Source: Patiria miniata (Eukaryota > Echinodermata > Asteroidea > Valvatida > Asterinidae). Taken from it: 64,000 bases of DNA. Under the pieces are notes generated by a model. The model was not told where the DNA came from and made no database searches. It was given only the letters and a program-made list of their open reading frames with translations. The position numbers and the translations under genes were made by a program. Location: the NCBI RefSeq assembly GCF_015706575.1, contig NW_024037071.1, positions 10,157,774 to 10,221,773 of the forward strand, in the 5' to 3' direction. Of this stretch, positions 38,901 through 53,900 are shown piece after piece; position 1 is the first letter of the stretch; each line of letters opens with the position of its first letter.

Positions 38901-41900
38901 CCAATACCAAACAAAATTTGGACTGAAAAAAAGGTAAATTTGGAGCAGTAGTTGAAATATAGTTAGGTTTTTCCAACGGTGGTCGGCCGACCACCGTTGG
39001 AAATGTATACAAAAATACCATTTTCTTGAAAATGACTTCACACCAGGTGCCATAATTTTACAGGATGCTTTAGACTGTCATTTACCAACATCTAGTAAGG
39101 TATTTCTTAAAAACTTTTTTCGATGTTTGCAAATGTTGTATATTCCCTTTAATGCATGGGTCCCTAGTTTGTAAAATACCGGTATGTACATGTTTATGTA
39201 TCATTTACCGGTATGTATGTTTACATTGTAAATTGGTTTGCCTATTTTTGCAGGGCCTTATCGTTGTGTGTAATGTGTATCTGCACTGCTACACAACACA
39301 TTTTTTCTGTGAGACAATTGCACATAAAACACAATGCACATGGACTGATGAAGAGTGTTTCACTATGTATTCAGTCTGGCGCCCTCTGTTGTTTTGGGTG
39401 GTCCAAGTTTATTTCCCTTCCAGCTGTTCTGTTGTACTCAAACCAGGTGCGCACCTGGGCTATAAATAGCCCTGTGACATGGTCCAGGTAAGGTCCTCCA
39501 CCCATCTCCGCTACGCCTGCTTCCGTTCTCCCGTAACCAAGATAAACGGCAGGTCTTTCCAATTCTGGTGGTATAATAATAGTAACCCTACCTGGCTTTC
39601 CCCGTAAGTTCACGGCCGAAGGCAGGGCGATTGCTGGGTATTGTGCAGTGTGTCACCATCGATGCTTCAGTCCCTACGGTAGTTTGCCACGTGCGCAAAG
39701 GGTAAAACTTTAGTGAACAACAAACAACACATTTAGAAACTTTTTGCCATGATTGCTTATGGCAGCTCGTAGTCCCTGCTAAAATGAGCTTTAAATTTCA
39801 GCCTACTACTCTGAAATGGCTGAATGATTTTTATGCTAGAAACCTGCTTGAATCCTGCCCCCCCCCCCCCCAGGAAACCAGTGGCAAATTATGTCGATTT
39901 CAACTTCTTGGGAAATACTTTCATAAAACGCCATACTAGTATGTAATAGGGGCTGTGCAGGGGCATTGCCAGACCAATATGAATGCTGGGGGGGGGGGGG
40001 GGGGGGAGTAGTCTGAGTATCATTCGTTGTTCAACGGAATCCTCTCTGTAATCAAAGTCTGATACGTACATGTGAGTGTGCAAATTGTATGCAATCCCAT
40101 GCGCCAGCCAATCAGAGTCGACTTCAGATGTCATTTTGATCATAATTGTGGACTATTAAGCTGTCGATTGGTCAATTGGGCTGCCATATTTTTGTTATAC
40201 TAACAGTACAACGGGTTACCGAAGGCGCGATAAGGTGCCCGCTAAATGGTCAGAATTTCGAGGTCAAGACGCAGTCTTGTTTTGCATTTGCTCAATCTGC
40301 TGGCATATCATAGACCACTTATGGTCTGTGCTGTGCAAGGGGATATTCCATAGACTAGGGGGGGGGGGGGGGGGGGGGGGGGGTGGGGGGGAGGGGGGGG
40401 GTGGGGCGGGAGGGGGGGGATGGGGCGGGAGGGGGGGGGGAGGGGGGTGGGGTATGATAATATTTGGCTGACGGGCCATCCATGCTGGAAGGTTACCTGG
40501 AATTTGTTTCTGGTCACCAGCTTGCCGCAAGGTCAAAAGTGTTGGGTAAGGGGGCTGAACACCATCTGAAATTTGGGGGTCTTTTTCAAAACGGACGATC
40601 TTGGACACCATTGGACAATTGGCGGCGCCATTGTTGCGGCATATTTGCTGACCACCCCCCCCCCCCCCCCCATGCCTGTGATCTGTACTTTGATATGGTT
40701 TTTCCTTTACCGACTGAGACGCTAAATGCCAGAGGAGAGAAATTCTTGGGGTTGGGGGTGTCACACCCCGATATGCCCTATTTCCAACGGCCCTGGGGCT
40801 GTGTACCGGTACCTTCCTCAATTGTGCAAAATCTCCTTATGTGCTTTGAAGGCTCGGGGACCATGAAAAACAATTGTGTGTTGTTTGACAATAAAAGTGA
40901 ACAAAAATCAGGTTTCATAAGCAGTATATCTTAAACAAAAAATCTTATTGATCTGACTTTTTCAAATTTACATATTTTATATAGTATTTCTGTACTGCAG
41001 TACCATTTTTAAATTGCAGCCGAGAATTGCATGTCACTACATGGCTCTTTGTCTTTCCATATGAAAAAAAAATGCATGATCATCACAGTGAAGGTTTAGG
41101 GGCAGCCTGTGTTGTATCAATTGAATCATGTTTTATAATCATTGTTGAAGTTAACCATAACACCTGTTGATCATACTGTCGGGTATAGGCCGGCGGCAGT
41201 GGGTATAGACGCGCAATGTACACAGTTTACGTGCAAAGCTGATGCCAGTGTTTCAGTAAACTTGTAAATTGGCCGTCTTCATTTGCAATCCAGTTCCAGC
41301 TTTTGTCTACACTTGGATAATGAACAACATCCTTAGTGCCTATCAGATGGTACCTCTCTGTTATCGATGGCTGGTCGTGGGGATATTTTTTTAAACTTCA
41401 AACCCCCCCTTAAAGTGCGGCTCAACTTCGAGGCCAATGGAGTAAAGGGAGTGATTCACCCCCGGCAAAGGCCCAGGACCAGCGAATCAGCAGGCGGCGT
41501 TTTGAGGCGAGGGTTTATCAAATTTGGTATAAAATTAATACCCCAGATCCTGTGGCCCAAACACGTATAATTGATGTAATCCGGATGTAAGTCTGTGGGG
41601 GATTCTGGGCTGTCAAGGTATTGACGAATGAAGGGTTGGGATAATAAAGGTCTTTGGCTTTTTGGATGTTGCTGTTTATTAGCCAATCAGGTGTGACATC
41701 CAGTCAAAAAAAAAAAGTTTATCATAAGAATGTATACAGAAAAGTCACACAAAAAATAAAAGTTCATGTCTAATTTTCTTTATGCAATTTCTACAACTTA
41801 AAGGTATAGAGTATATCATTTGCAGCTATCCAAAAAGTAACTGTAGGAATTATTGTCGAAAAGCAAACTTGGTTTAAAGATGGTAATGGTACTAAACTCC

Positions 41901-44900
41901 CTGTGAAGTTATTCTTTCTGGCATGCTGTCATTTTGAAGAAAACAATAAAAGAAGGTCATTTTCAAAGTTTGGAAATTTCTGTTAGTAGTTTGTTTTTAA
42001 TTCGGCAAAGCCGTGAATGGGTGCGTGAAGCGTTGACAGTATGCACAGGCGCACGCGGTTACTATAATTAGTTGGTTCAGTGCGTGACATCGCATAGCTG
42101 CAATTGGCTGAATGAGAACGTGTCCCAGACGCTGATTTTGTGTGCAATTGAAAATATGATGCGGCAAGTTTTGAATTGAAATCGAGATCCTAGAATATTG
42201 TTTTCTTGGAATATATACAGCATTCACTGAGCCAAAAGTTCATCAGGTTAGTTGTTAAGCACGCTTCTTTTTATTTTCAGCACTTCTGTTGCTTCAAACA
42301 AAAAAAATGCACAAATGACAAATGATATTCAATGTACAATGTACTCTACATGTATATGTACCTTTAAAAAGTTCTACCTACATTACCAATGAACATGTAC
42401 ATGTAGCCTCAATGATTTTTTAATTTTATACCAGATTGGTATTCTTTGCTGTTCTACCGGTATGTATCAAAAAAATTCAGCCAGGGCAATATTTTTGCTA
42501 TTCATTTCCTAGCCTGTGGTTTGTCAAAGATGTTTTTGTTTATTTTATTCAATTTTATATTGATTGAATTACTCTTTACGTTTGTAGTGTAGTACGTTGG
42601 CTTTTTGGCAAGCCCAAGCAATTACATGTACCGGTATTTGTGTATTTTGCGGCGATATGTCAGTTGTATGTTGGCGGACAAACTTGAAACCATATTTAAA
42701 GGCTCGATGAGTCGAACCATGGTTTAACAGGGTGTTTGTATACATAGAGCGGTCTGGTTTCGGTCTCTGCCTTTGTACCATTGTCCACTTGTTGCTCTTT
42801 CCTTGATTTCTGTTATTGAAGCATTCTGCGGCGTATTTTTGAAGCTGGGTTGTGTACATATCCTGCAGATTACCTCTAGGTCTAAGGAAAACAAGCATCC
42901 GGAAAAGATTTTGTTTAAAAAAAAATTGACAAGCCATATCCAGTATTAAAGAATATACATGTAGCAATAGAAATAAAATTGAACTATAGATCTTATATAC
43001 AGGGATTGCTCCTTGCCAGTTGTGATTGCGTGCTGACTGTGTTGTTCAAATTTTTCCTGCCTTAAAGCTAGAGTATATTATTTGTCATTTGTCCATTTTT
43101 TTTCGTTTGAAGCAACAAAAGTACTCAAAATCTACCAACCTGGTGAAGTTTTAGCTCAGTGAAAGCTGTATATTCTGAGAAAACAATATTCTAGGATCTT
43201 GATTTCAATTCAAAAGTTGCCAAGTTCTGTTTCGAATTGCGCCTATAATTAGCGTCTGGGACACATTCTCATTCAGCCGATCACAGCTACGCAATGTCAA
43301 GCACTGAACCAAGGAATTATAGCAACTGCGCGCGTGTTTGCACTGTGTCAATTCTTGTGCACACCCATTCATGGCTTCGCCGAATTAAAAACGAACTACT
43401 AATGGAATTTTCAAAAATGCGTCTTTAGATGCATCTTTGGAAATGCATGACCTTAATTGTTTTCTTCAAAATGACAGCATGCCAGAAAGAATAATTTCAC
43501 AGGGAGTTTAAGCCAAGTATGTTTTTAAACAATAATTTTGTCAGTTACTTTTTTGATAGCTGCAAATGATATACTCTGCCTTTAATAACAGGAAAATAAA
43601 GAATCATGCTGTTTGCTGTCCCTCACAATAGTACTGCATACATGTATACAGTACATGTACATGTAATTGCAATTGTACATTTCAGCAGCTTGAAATGGCA
43701 AAGGTACAAGTTGTATGGCAATTTGAACATGAGTTTCAGTCAGAGCAAATGAGTCGACATCAATCAAAATCCACTGTCATGCATATGCAGATCAAGTGAA
43801 TGTGTGTGGTCCAATCACAGCCCTTCAGTGCTCCATGTGAGATTGAACATGTTCATGTAAGCCCCGCCCATTCTGCCCACCCCCTCAAAAGCTCTGGTAA
43901 CAACACAGGGGTTAACATGTCTATGGGGTCCACTTAATCCTCATTTCCTGCCTGTTTATCCCAGTATTCAATAAAAAAAACCCTGTAATTTATCACTTTT
44001 GACACTTCAAGCAGACCCGTTTCGTCCCCGCGTGCCGTTTGCACATCACGCTTGTGTAACGCGGGCAAAAGTCCGCTGACATTTTGTCAAGTGTTTGCAA
44101 TATATGTGGGCGGCCGATTGCAAATCTCATTTCATCTGTTATTAAAGAATTACTGCATCATCTGGAGAAGGTGGCTGCATCTTAAACCGGAAACAACAAA
44201 CCGTGATGACCTCAGTGATGATGCTAAGTGCCGGAAATATTCGCTTAATGTAGCAATTTAGGTTACCAGCTAAAATGTCATGCATTGTTTATAGGTTTTC
44301 ACTGGTTCGCAGCTGAATTTTGCTGATCGCATAAGCTTGCTAAGTATTACATTTTAGACCAAGACAAAGAATTTTACTTAATGAGCAATTCATCCTGATG
44401 TAGGGCGAGTTTTCAGAAATTGAAACTAAATTAATTTTTAGAAAAAAAAAAGAAGTTTTTTATTGAATGTGATACAAATGATTATTGTTCACGAAAGTGT
44501 TGCTAGTAAGTTAGACGCACATTTCTTAAAATGTTTCATAAGTTGGTCTTTCCGTGCATAAATTAGCATAAATTTAATTTCAAAATATCACACGTGACCG
44601 ATCAAAATGTCACACACGTGACCTGATCAAAATGTCACACACGTGACCCGATCAAAATGTAACATACATGTACGTGACCCGATCAAAATGTCACACACGT
44701 GACCCGATCAAAATATCACTACGTGACCACAGAAAAATTCCCATTTTTTTAGTAAAACCATCCTGATCCATTCCTTGCCCTATCAAAAAGGTCACACACA
44801 TGACCACAAAACAATTCCCATCCAGTAAAACCATCCGTTCCTTTTGACAGACATGGTCTTCTACATTAGTAAAACTAAGTACGGAGTTAGGGTGAATAAC

Positions 44901-47900
44901 TTCAAGTGAGAACATCAGCATTTACAATACATGTACCCACACTGAACTATTAAATTACAGTTAAACACCAATTTGTAAGAAAAACCCTTAAAAAGCATTT
45001 CCGGCCATGGAAAGAAAAAATACCTGTTAAGAAAGAAATACCTGTTGAGTGAAATTGCAATGCAATCTTTCAATCTGCTAAAACCGTTCAACAATGATTG
45101 TTCCACTTTAGCCACAAGCAGAGTCCCCCCCCCCCCTTCAACCATCAAGTGAAAGAAAGTCAGACAGGGTATGCTATTGACATGGCTAACAATATGTTCC
45201 TGACTGTTGGCATTTGGAATTTGGCAGTAACAAAGCCCGTCCCTGACCCAACATACTGTTACACATACTCAGTACCCAAGTTTGTGGTGACTATAGAGAA
45301 TTTTATTTCTTCTTTTCCCAGTCTTTCTTAAATTCCCAGTGGTTGTGTTGTCACAACTTTTTTATTCAGCGCGCGAATGATGTCGAAAGAAAAGGTATTC
45401 AGCTGTCAGTCAAGTTTGCGAATTCCCTACTGAAACAGATGTTTGTTCATGATCATTTTGAATGACTATCAAGGCTTTTTTTTAAAAGAGGTGTACAGTA
45501 CATGCATTTTTTCCCTGCCATTTTTCCCCTTGAGCTTACTCTGATAAAATGCGTAATTTAAAGGGAAAATACAACATTTGCAAACATTGAAAAACAAAAC
45601 TACCAAATTTTTATGTAATACCTTACTAGGATGTACAAAATGACAGTTTAAAGCATCCTGTAAAATTATGGCACCTGGTGTGAAGTCATTTCGAAGAAAA
45701 GTGGTATTTTTAATAAGCAACTTCTCCAATTACATGTACGGTAGCTGCATACATGTACGTGTTTGTTTCCATGATTCTATCATTATTTCTAATGATCTTA
45801 TTTACTACATGCACTGTACATATGGTATGCACATGCGTGAATCTGTCGCTGTTTGGCAAATACCTCGTCCAACAGTTTAACTTAAAAGAACTGTATTTTT
45901 CGTGATAATGGGTTTTGCCAAGTTCCATTGGTGGTTTTTACCTAAGTGAGTACTGTGTGTTGCTTTAGGGCTCGTCAGAGAAATTCACAGGTTGGTCTGT
46001 TGGGACTCGAACCTGTGACTTCCTGTTTTTGCTTTTTAGAATAACTTGAGGTTTGAGCCAAAAACTTGTAAAAGAAGCGAAAAACTACATTCACGTCCAT
46101 GTTCATGTACATGTGTATACATGGAAATGATAGATTAATTTTGTAGATTGCACTTGTGTACCGGTAAATGTATGTACTGGTACATGTACCGGTACGTATG
46201 TATGTACCGGTATATATGGGGATTAATATGGGTCAAATGAATGCCCAAGATTTTTGGAGTTTCCGCTGCTTAAAAGTTTGGCATCGAGTTTTATGTAGGG
46301 ATTTCCGGCTTCATTTGCTTTATGGCTGTGTAATGGTCTCTCAGGAGATGCAATGTCAGTAAAAGTTTTGAATACGGTGCTTTAGTCATCACTTCTGGTT
46401 CAATGTAAGATTTCTCTCACAAATAATAACGCTGTGCGTCGAATGTGTGCTTCCACATAGGAAATTGCAGTAAACATTTTTGAAAAAAAAGGGGCTCTAG
46501 TCATCTTTAGGGGCCTTCTGAAAATGGACTAGAGTGCTGCGTACGCTAGTTAGAAATACTGTGTACCCGGTACGTACATACGGTACATATGTGTATGTGG
46601 GATATCTACCGGAAATTGTTGTGTTGAATGTGTTTTTCCACACAGGAAATTGCTGTTTCATCACTTAATGAATTCAAAGTGACCTCAATTTATGTGCTTC
46701 CTTCCTATGGTATACAGTAATGAACTGCATATAGAGACCGACTGATGTCTCATCATTTGAAGAAACCTTGGGGATGAGGTTGGTGTACGATAGCAGTAAA
46801 GTACCTTTGCCTTCCCTGGCTGTGGCCTGGATTTGAAACCTGCCCAGGCCAATGTGGATGACTGAGTTTTCCAGTCCCTACCACATTCTGTGGGTTTCCC
46901 CTGGAATTTCGTTCTGGGGTTTTCCTCCCGCCTTTTCAAATGTAATTTCTTCCTAAGCAACGTCAATATCAGAATTTTCAATAATCAATATCGGAAATCC
47001 AATACCGAGAATCTTTGATATCTATATATAAGATGACACTTTGATATAAAAAAAACCCCAAAACCCCCAATCTTACATGTAAGTCCCAATATTCCGTGGC
47101 TTTCTTGGGAGCATATTGCTTAAACTTTTTAAAACAAATCTCAGCATTGAGAGTTTGTCCAAAACGGGCGGTTTCTTTTGAGGTTTTACATTGGGGAGAC
47201 CGCGAATTTCAGCGAACGCAGAGCACAAAGCAACGCTGCTTCGCATTTCGCAATATTTTTATCAAGTCACAAGTACAAGTTGTCGCTGAGTTTTATTTCA
47301 CTATACAGCAAACGCAAAATATAAAATACAGCAAAATAATAATGACAAATATGCCGAGTGATAGATTTGGACTTAAAACTCATAAAAATTCTATTTGTTT
47401 GTGTGAAATCACAAATTCATCAAGTATATCAGGTCAGATCAATGCAGTTACCGGTACTATTGCAGATGATATATTTACCACAACCGGTTTGTAAAAATCT
47501 CTTTTGACCTAAATTCCTGTCATCATCGCTCAAAACTTCACAAGTCACCGGGTGGTCATTTTTTAATTGCTGGCTTCTAAATAGGCAGTAGGCTTTTGAA
47601 AAAAATTGCCAGCTCGTATCTGATGGCTCCACAGTATGTCAGCGGGCTGCCCTTTATGTCTCTACCAACCGACATTTGCATATGAAGCAAAGAGTTGGGC
47701 AGGCATGAGCAGTGAGGCGCGGTGGCTTTTCACAGACCTGCACTTGGGTGCTAAAACTAGATTAATTAATAAGTCATGGCCCGCCGTCAGTTTGACAAAT
47801 AGTATCTGTCAGGGGGTTGTTATTGTGGCGTGTTTGTATCCACTCACAGAAGTCAGGAGATTCATTCAGCCAAATTAGAAATATTTTTTATTGCCGGATG

Positions 47901-50900
47901 GAGGGTGGTTGTGGTGTACACAGAGGGTTCGTTTATGAGGACTATTGAGCTTTGCCATTGTTCAAGGATAGGTTTTGTTCCCCTTTGCTAGCATTTATCA
48001 TTCAAAAATAGGCTAAATGCTGCTTTCACCGTACCCGATGTGTCAATGACCTGTTCTGAAAGCTAGCATTAAAACTCCCCCCTTCTTTTTTCTTGAGTGC
48101 ACTGATTGTGATGAAGCGTGTTGGTCGAGTGATCATTCAAAAAGTTAACCATTTACCACTCCGTTGCCTGTTACTTTTAACTTAGTGTTTGTTATTCGAC
48201 GCCGGGAGAAATCGCTAAAGAAATTACTGCCGGAGTGCCGGGTAGAGCACAAGATCAAAAGATCTTACAGTAAATGAGACCAAATTACCGGTACTGTAGA
48301 AAGGAACCTCATCCAATATACAGTGGAACATCGCTATAACAAACACTGCTTAACGAACATTCGGCTATACCGGACATCAGCCTTGGCTCCCAATTTTTGT
48401 GTACAAAACGTACCAAACGTTGTTGTTGGAAATGTCAACGGAAGAGCCACAAATGGCTATTATTAAAAACTGTGTAATTACATAATTCAATAGTCGCACG
48501 TGTTCGAAGTTGTCTTTCGGTAACTACATGTACCAGTACCAGGGCGTACTTGGTGAAGTTCTGCTACGGAATTGAAAATATTAATGGACAACTACACAAT
48601 AACAATGATCAAAAGAGGGGGCCAAAAATGTGTGGAAATCGCTATACCGAACAATCGCTATTACGAACAATTTCTGTGGATCCCATGATGTTCGTTATAG
48701 CGATGTTCCACTGTACTGCATCGAATTTAAGCAGAATTTAATACTGCATAGAATTTAAGAGCATTTTAAAAAATAATTTAGTATCTGACTGTTCCAAGTT
48801 GGACTTTATCGAATAATCAAATATTGACTGTTGGTGACTAGCCTGTGTAAAAGTCATGGGTTTTTTATTAACTGTCTGTGACTGTTCAGACAGCAGGAGG
48901 GTTCAGTTTTAAAAAAAAAACTTCAAATGTACAATGTATAAGTTTATGGAAAACAGGAGTAAAAGTGTATGCGCATAAATTAAAAGGACATGATTGAAAA
49001 TCGCTTGGAAGAATTCAAATAACACAATGTTGTGCTGCCAGAAAGAATATGTTCCACGTTATCTAAAATTGTGTTGTTATTTTTTTAAGGTCCCAGAACC
49101 CACTGTTTTGTTTAATTAATAGAAATTGATAACTCTGTATCATCAGAAATGTTTTTAGGATTTCACCCAGTAATGCTAGCCCCTCCCCTACTATTATCTT
49201 AAAATCTACCCTTAAGACCAGAGTGTCAGATTTTTGATCCCCTGAATTGAAAAAGCTGTCATAGAAAATCCCAAGGAAGTGTCCTCCCTGACTCTAGAAA
49301 CCAAAATTGCAGGATAAAATGTCCACGCTTTGTCTTTTTTGTTTTATTTATTGCGTCTTACCCCCCTACACCACACACCCATCTCCAATTTCTCTCCGGG
49401 AAGCTGGCCGTCCGCCCCCAACATACCCCTCTCTTCCTCTGCTTTGAGCCCCTTCCTTTCCTGGCTGTCTTCTGTGTAGCGTTATGAAGGGCGTGATGTG
49501 ACGGGCAGGCGGGGATGGTCAGCATAGCCCCTGGATCATAATGGGAGATGACACTATCAGCTACTTGCTCTTAATCCACTTGTCAATTTCAGCCCTTTGT
49601 CTCCTATAGGGGATCATATCTCGTCACTCCCCGCTATGATTTTCTCGAACAGCTGATTTTGTTTTAATAGGGAATATAGGCCTCGGCCTCTTGTTCTGGC
49701 TATGATTTTGTTAACCAATGGCTTGGGTGTGTAGGGGCAAAGGCTTCCAACTGTGTGTTTGACACAAGTTGAGGATTGGTTGCTTTGTCCTCAAGCAGGT
49801 TCTTCAAACCTTAATAAAACTCCCTGTTCATTTTAGCAAGGAATTTCTTAATTTTCCAGATTTAAGACTGGTCACGTGATTTAGTGGCACATTCTTTGTT
49901 CTGTTCTGGAAATTGCGATGTGTACATCAAGCCCTGTGTAAAGAGCTGTACAATGTTCCTTCCTCAATCTTGCAAAATCCTAGAAAAACTTCCTGTTGGA
50001 TTTTGAAAGATCTTAGTTGGTAAGACATCTGCACTAGATAGCAGGAGGTTGTGGGTTTGAGTCCCACCCGAGTGATTTTTTTCCAACTTTCACTCGGGAG
50101 GTAACACACCGAGTATACAGTGTTTATACATCGGTGAAGGGCAAAACCTAATATTGATTTAAATCACCTCGACGCAAATTCCATCTTATGAATTCTTAGT
50201 TTTAGTTTTTTTAGGGTTTTTTAATGGAGGATTTGCCAAAATGTAGGAAGGTTGAAGCCAAGCTGCTATTACTTTGCATTGGGATTGATGCTGCGCAGTT
50301 AACAGAATGTGACATTCAGTTCATCAAGAAGCGGGTGCTAGAAAGAAAACAAACTTTTAAGGTTAATAACATGTGATGTAACCAAGACTTTGTCAGGTCC
50401 TTCAAAATTCGCCAGAAACTTTTTTTAATGGATTTTGAAGGTTTTTAGAAGATACATGTACATACCGGTACGCATGTCATGCATGTAGAACCCAGCAACT
50501 ATAAGCTTACAATGTATGTTCATACATGTACATGTACATGACAAGTCAGTAAAGATAAGGTGTCATTTGGTTCCTGCACAGTGGAGGATTTTGCAGGATT
50601 CAGAATTTCCTTCGTAAAGATGTCTTGGAGTTGAGGCCACCCTTATACAGTAGTGTGCTCTGCTCAAGTCGTCATAAGCCCCGAAATAGCTCAAGTGCAA
50701 ATATGTTGCCATGAGTTCCTGCACACACAGCAGTTGTCTTTAACCAAGACTAGAATTAGGGTGGCATGGGTGGCTAGTGCGTAAGGGGCTTGCCTCTCAA
50801 CACTGTGGCCTGGGTTTGATTCACGGCTCAGACCATATGTGAGTAGAATTCTGCATTTTTTTCCGGGCTGTCCAGTTTTCCTCTCTCCGCAAAAATCATC

Positions 50901-53900
50901 ACTTTCGATCTCTGGCTGTGCTCCGTGGTCATACACGGGTCCAGTGGCGGCTGCCTTAAGGCGCCTTTACATGCCTGCAGCTCGACCACGTAGCCGCGTC
51001 CTCCGCAATTCAGCTTCTCAGCTGTGAGTAAGGATGATTTGCCCCCCCCCCCCCAAATTGTTATTATTATTATTATTTGGAGTATGTTTTTCTAGCACAT
51101 AGACGGTCCTTGGCGGGTGCAGACAAGCTGCATCGGTGGTAGAGGGCATCAACAAGATGAATCAAATCTTGGAGACCTTTGCACTTGCACTACATGCTCA
51201 AGCTAATTTGAGCTCATGAGGCGAGCTGGGAATTTCTGGGGTCTGGATGCCAAAGTTCCAGAGACTGAACTTGATTCATCTTGTTAAATAGCACCCTCTA
51301 CTGCCGATGCTTCCTGGCTGCGCTTGCCAGGGACCATCTGCACGTTGGGGCGACATACATCTTGTACTCCAAATCCAATCCAGGGCCCAGGAAGGTTCTC
51401 ATTTTGACTCCCTGCCCACACTCTCTGAACCTTCACAAGTTGTTAATGATTCACCGCACTTGAAGTAGAACGCTGGGTGCCCCGACAGTGATTTTCAAGA
51501 TGAGCTTGTGCGATAAAGACATTGGAGACCTCAATGTCTTTATAAGAAACGTCCTTTCCGAGACATACCCAAACAGAAGAGCACTCTGATGGAAGATGTC
51601 AGTTATGTTGAGGGGACTTTGGTCTGATGTGGAAAGTACATGAACTGTCCAGTGTGTAAACCTATTAGCCCAGTTTTATAGTGCACTTGCACCTGGATGG
51701 GCTGGTTTTCCTCCTTCGTTCTTCCCCGATGCCCCGCCCCTTTTGTGGGTCCTCTGTGGCATATCCTATCAATGCTTAGTATACAATGTACATTGTATGT
51801 ATGAAGTTATGGGTGGTGGTATGAGATACTGTCTTCTTTTTAGAATCACTTGTTTGCCGAAATTTTGCACCAAGCTGATATATGTGGTACCAGGGTCATC
51901 CTGAAACATGCTAGGTGGTGGACTGCTTGAGACATCTGCACCGGTAAACAGGAGGTTGTAGGTTCACATCCAGCCTGAGCAAGCATCTGATTTTGTTTTC
52001 TGACAAAGTTCTATGGGGGAAAAAGCACACGCAATCTTTAGAACTTGCATGATGGACAATTGCCACATTTCTTTTGCATTGTCTCGCAAACATTGTACTG
52101 ACATTTTCACAGAAACAAAGTAATTTTCACAAAGAAATTGACTGGAGCAGGGTTTGAACCTGCGGCCTCCGGATTCCTGGTCTGGTGCTCTACCACCTGA
52201 GCTATCCAGCCCTATGTTGGCGGTTCCCAATTTTTCACTGTCTTTGTTCAAGGGGTCCGCTAGTCAGAAGCCATGAACTAAAGTATATGTCAAAACAAAT
52301 TAAGTGTGATGATTAGTGCTAGTGATTGAGTATTCGGAATTCAAACGTGGTTTCGATTGAATACTTGCAACTTACCGATTATATTTTACTTGTGCCAAGT
52401 GCCTAAGCCATAATTGAATGTGCCAGGTGGAAATTAAATAGTCTGCCAATTGGGATTTGCGTGCATCTTTGAAAATTCTTTAAAAATCAAACATCATGTA
52501 GGCCTATGCATTAATATATTTATTTGAGGTAGCTGACTAGCTGACATTGAACGATTATCAAGATGCAATTAGAATATTAACCCTTTTGATGCACAGGGCG
52601 GTTGCCAGCGACTGCTCCCAAAAAGTTATGATCTGTGCGTCTAATCAAAATAATCTATGCACCGAGAAAGTCAGTGATCATAATTACAAAATGTTTCATC
52701 CAATTGACCTTAAAGTTAAAGGGCCCATGCAATGTAATAGTTGTTTAAAGCAATCCTTGAAAATACACCTTTGTGTCCCATTTATCCTTGGTTTTTATGC
52801 CTATGGGAATTTCCATATATTCATGAGCAAAATTGTGATGTTCTTTCAGGCAGAAACCTCAGCTAGTTACAGCACCATAAGTTGCAAGAATTTTGGATAT
52901 TTCGCTGTCGTAAATCTTCTTTTCTTTGTGATATGTTGTTGTGTCAGTTCATGGCAGTAAGCCAATGAGCAAACTTTTTCTCACAAATGTTTGCAATGAA
53001 CAAATTCTTGGGTTCACAATTTGAGCAGAAAACCCCTCAACTGAACAGAGTCTTCCTGAAATGACATCACAGCTACAGCGCCCTCAGTTTTCCAGAAAAG
53101 CATGAAAATTTTTTAATGTTTAACCCTAACCTTTCCAAATCCTCCAAAATCCTCTTTGCAAAATAAAGGATTTTGCAGGATTGAGGCAACGTGGCAAAAA
53201 TGTATCTAGCCAGTTTTGGAGGATGCACTGTGTCAAGGTCTCAGGCCGGACCATGTGTTGTTTATGCTCAGCAGTGCTTATAAATTTAGGCCTAGATTAT
53301 ACTTGAAATCCTCCGCATTGCTCCAGGATGTCACTGGCTCTGCCTCAACATGTTGACACTGATTGCCAGAGGATTTTGCCTGATCAAGGCAGTCACCCCT
53401 CCAAAGACCTCATTCAAGAAATAATGGAGGATTTGGCAGGAATGAGGCTGTATGCAATTTTTACATTGTGGCAGTTGGAGGATTTTGCAGGATTGAGGTT
53501 GCATCCTAGCAAAATGCCTAGGGAATTAGGGTTGAAGAAGTGCACTTTGCAATAAAATTAACTAAAAAGGGATGTGAATACAGGTACATTGTAGTTTTCA
53601 TAAATTAAAAGAGGAGTAGAAAGCAAAACAAAATATGTTCTTAAGGCCAAAAAAAGTCTCCGGTTTCTGGCATGGAGCTTGTTCCAAAAGTGGTGCGGCT
53701 ACGCGGCTTTTTTTGTTTTGTTTTTACTTTTTTTCTTCAAATGTTGGCTGATGACTGCAAATGGTGCCCGACTAAATTTAGTGCAAAATATATGGGAGTC
53801 CAGAGAGGCCACATAAATACTCAATTGTAACCATCTAAAATCTAAAAATTGTGCAGCAGCAGGATTCCAGTCAAACCAGTGAGTTTGGCAGTTTTGAGAC

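Noticed and set aside
40264-40821. 185-codon minus-strand Pro-rich frame
   Set aside because: Its middle is the complement of a long G tract and the rest shows no protein-like pattern; low complexity keeps the frame open.
42569-42967. 132-codon minus-strand frame between two inverted MITEs
   Set aside because: No domain, no splice context and no resemblance to a transposase; probably chance.
52547-52960. 137-codon plus-strand frame with a hydrophobic end
   Set aside because: The hydrophobic tail comes from T-rich sequence, and no family match or splice site supports it.
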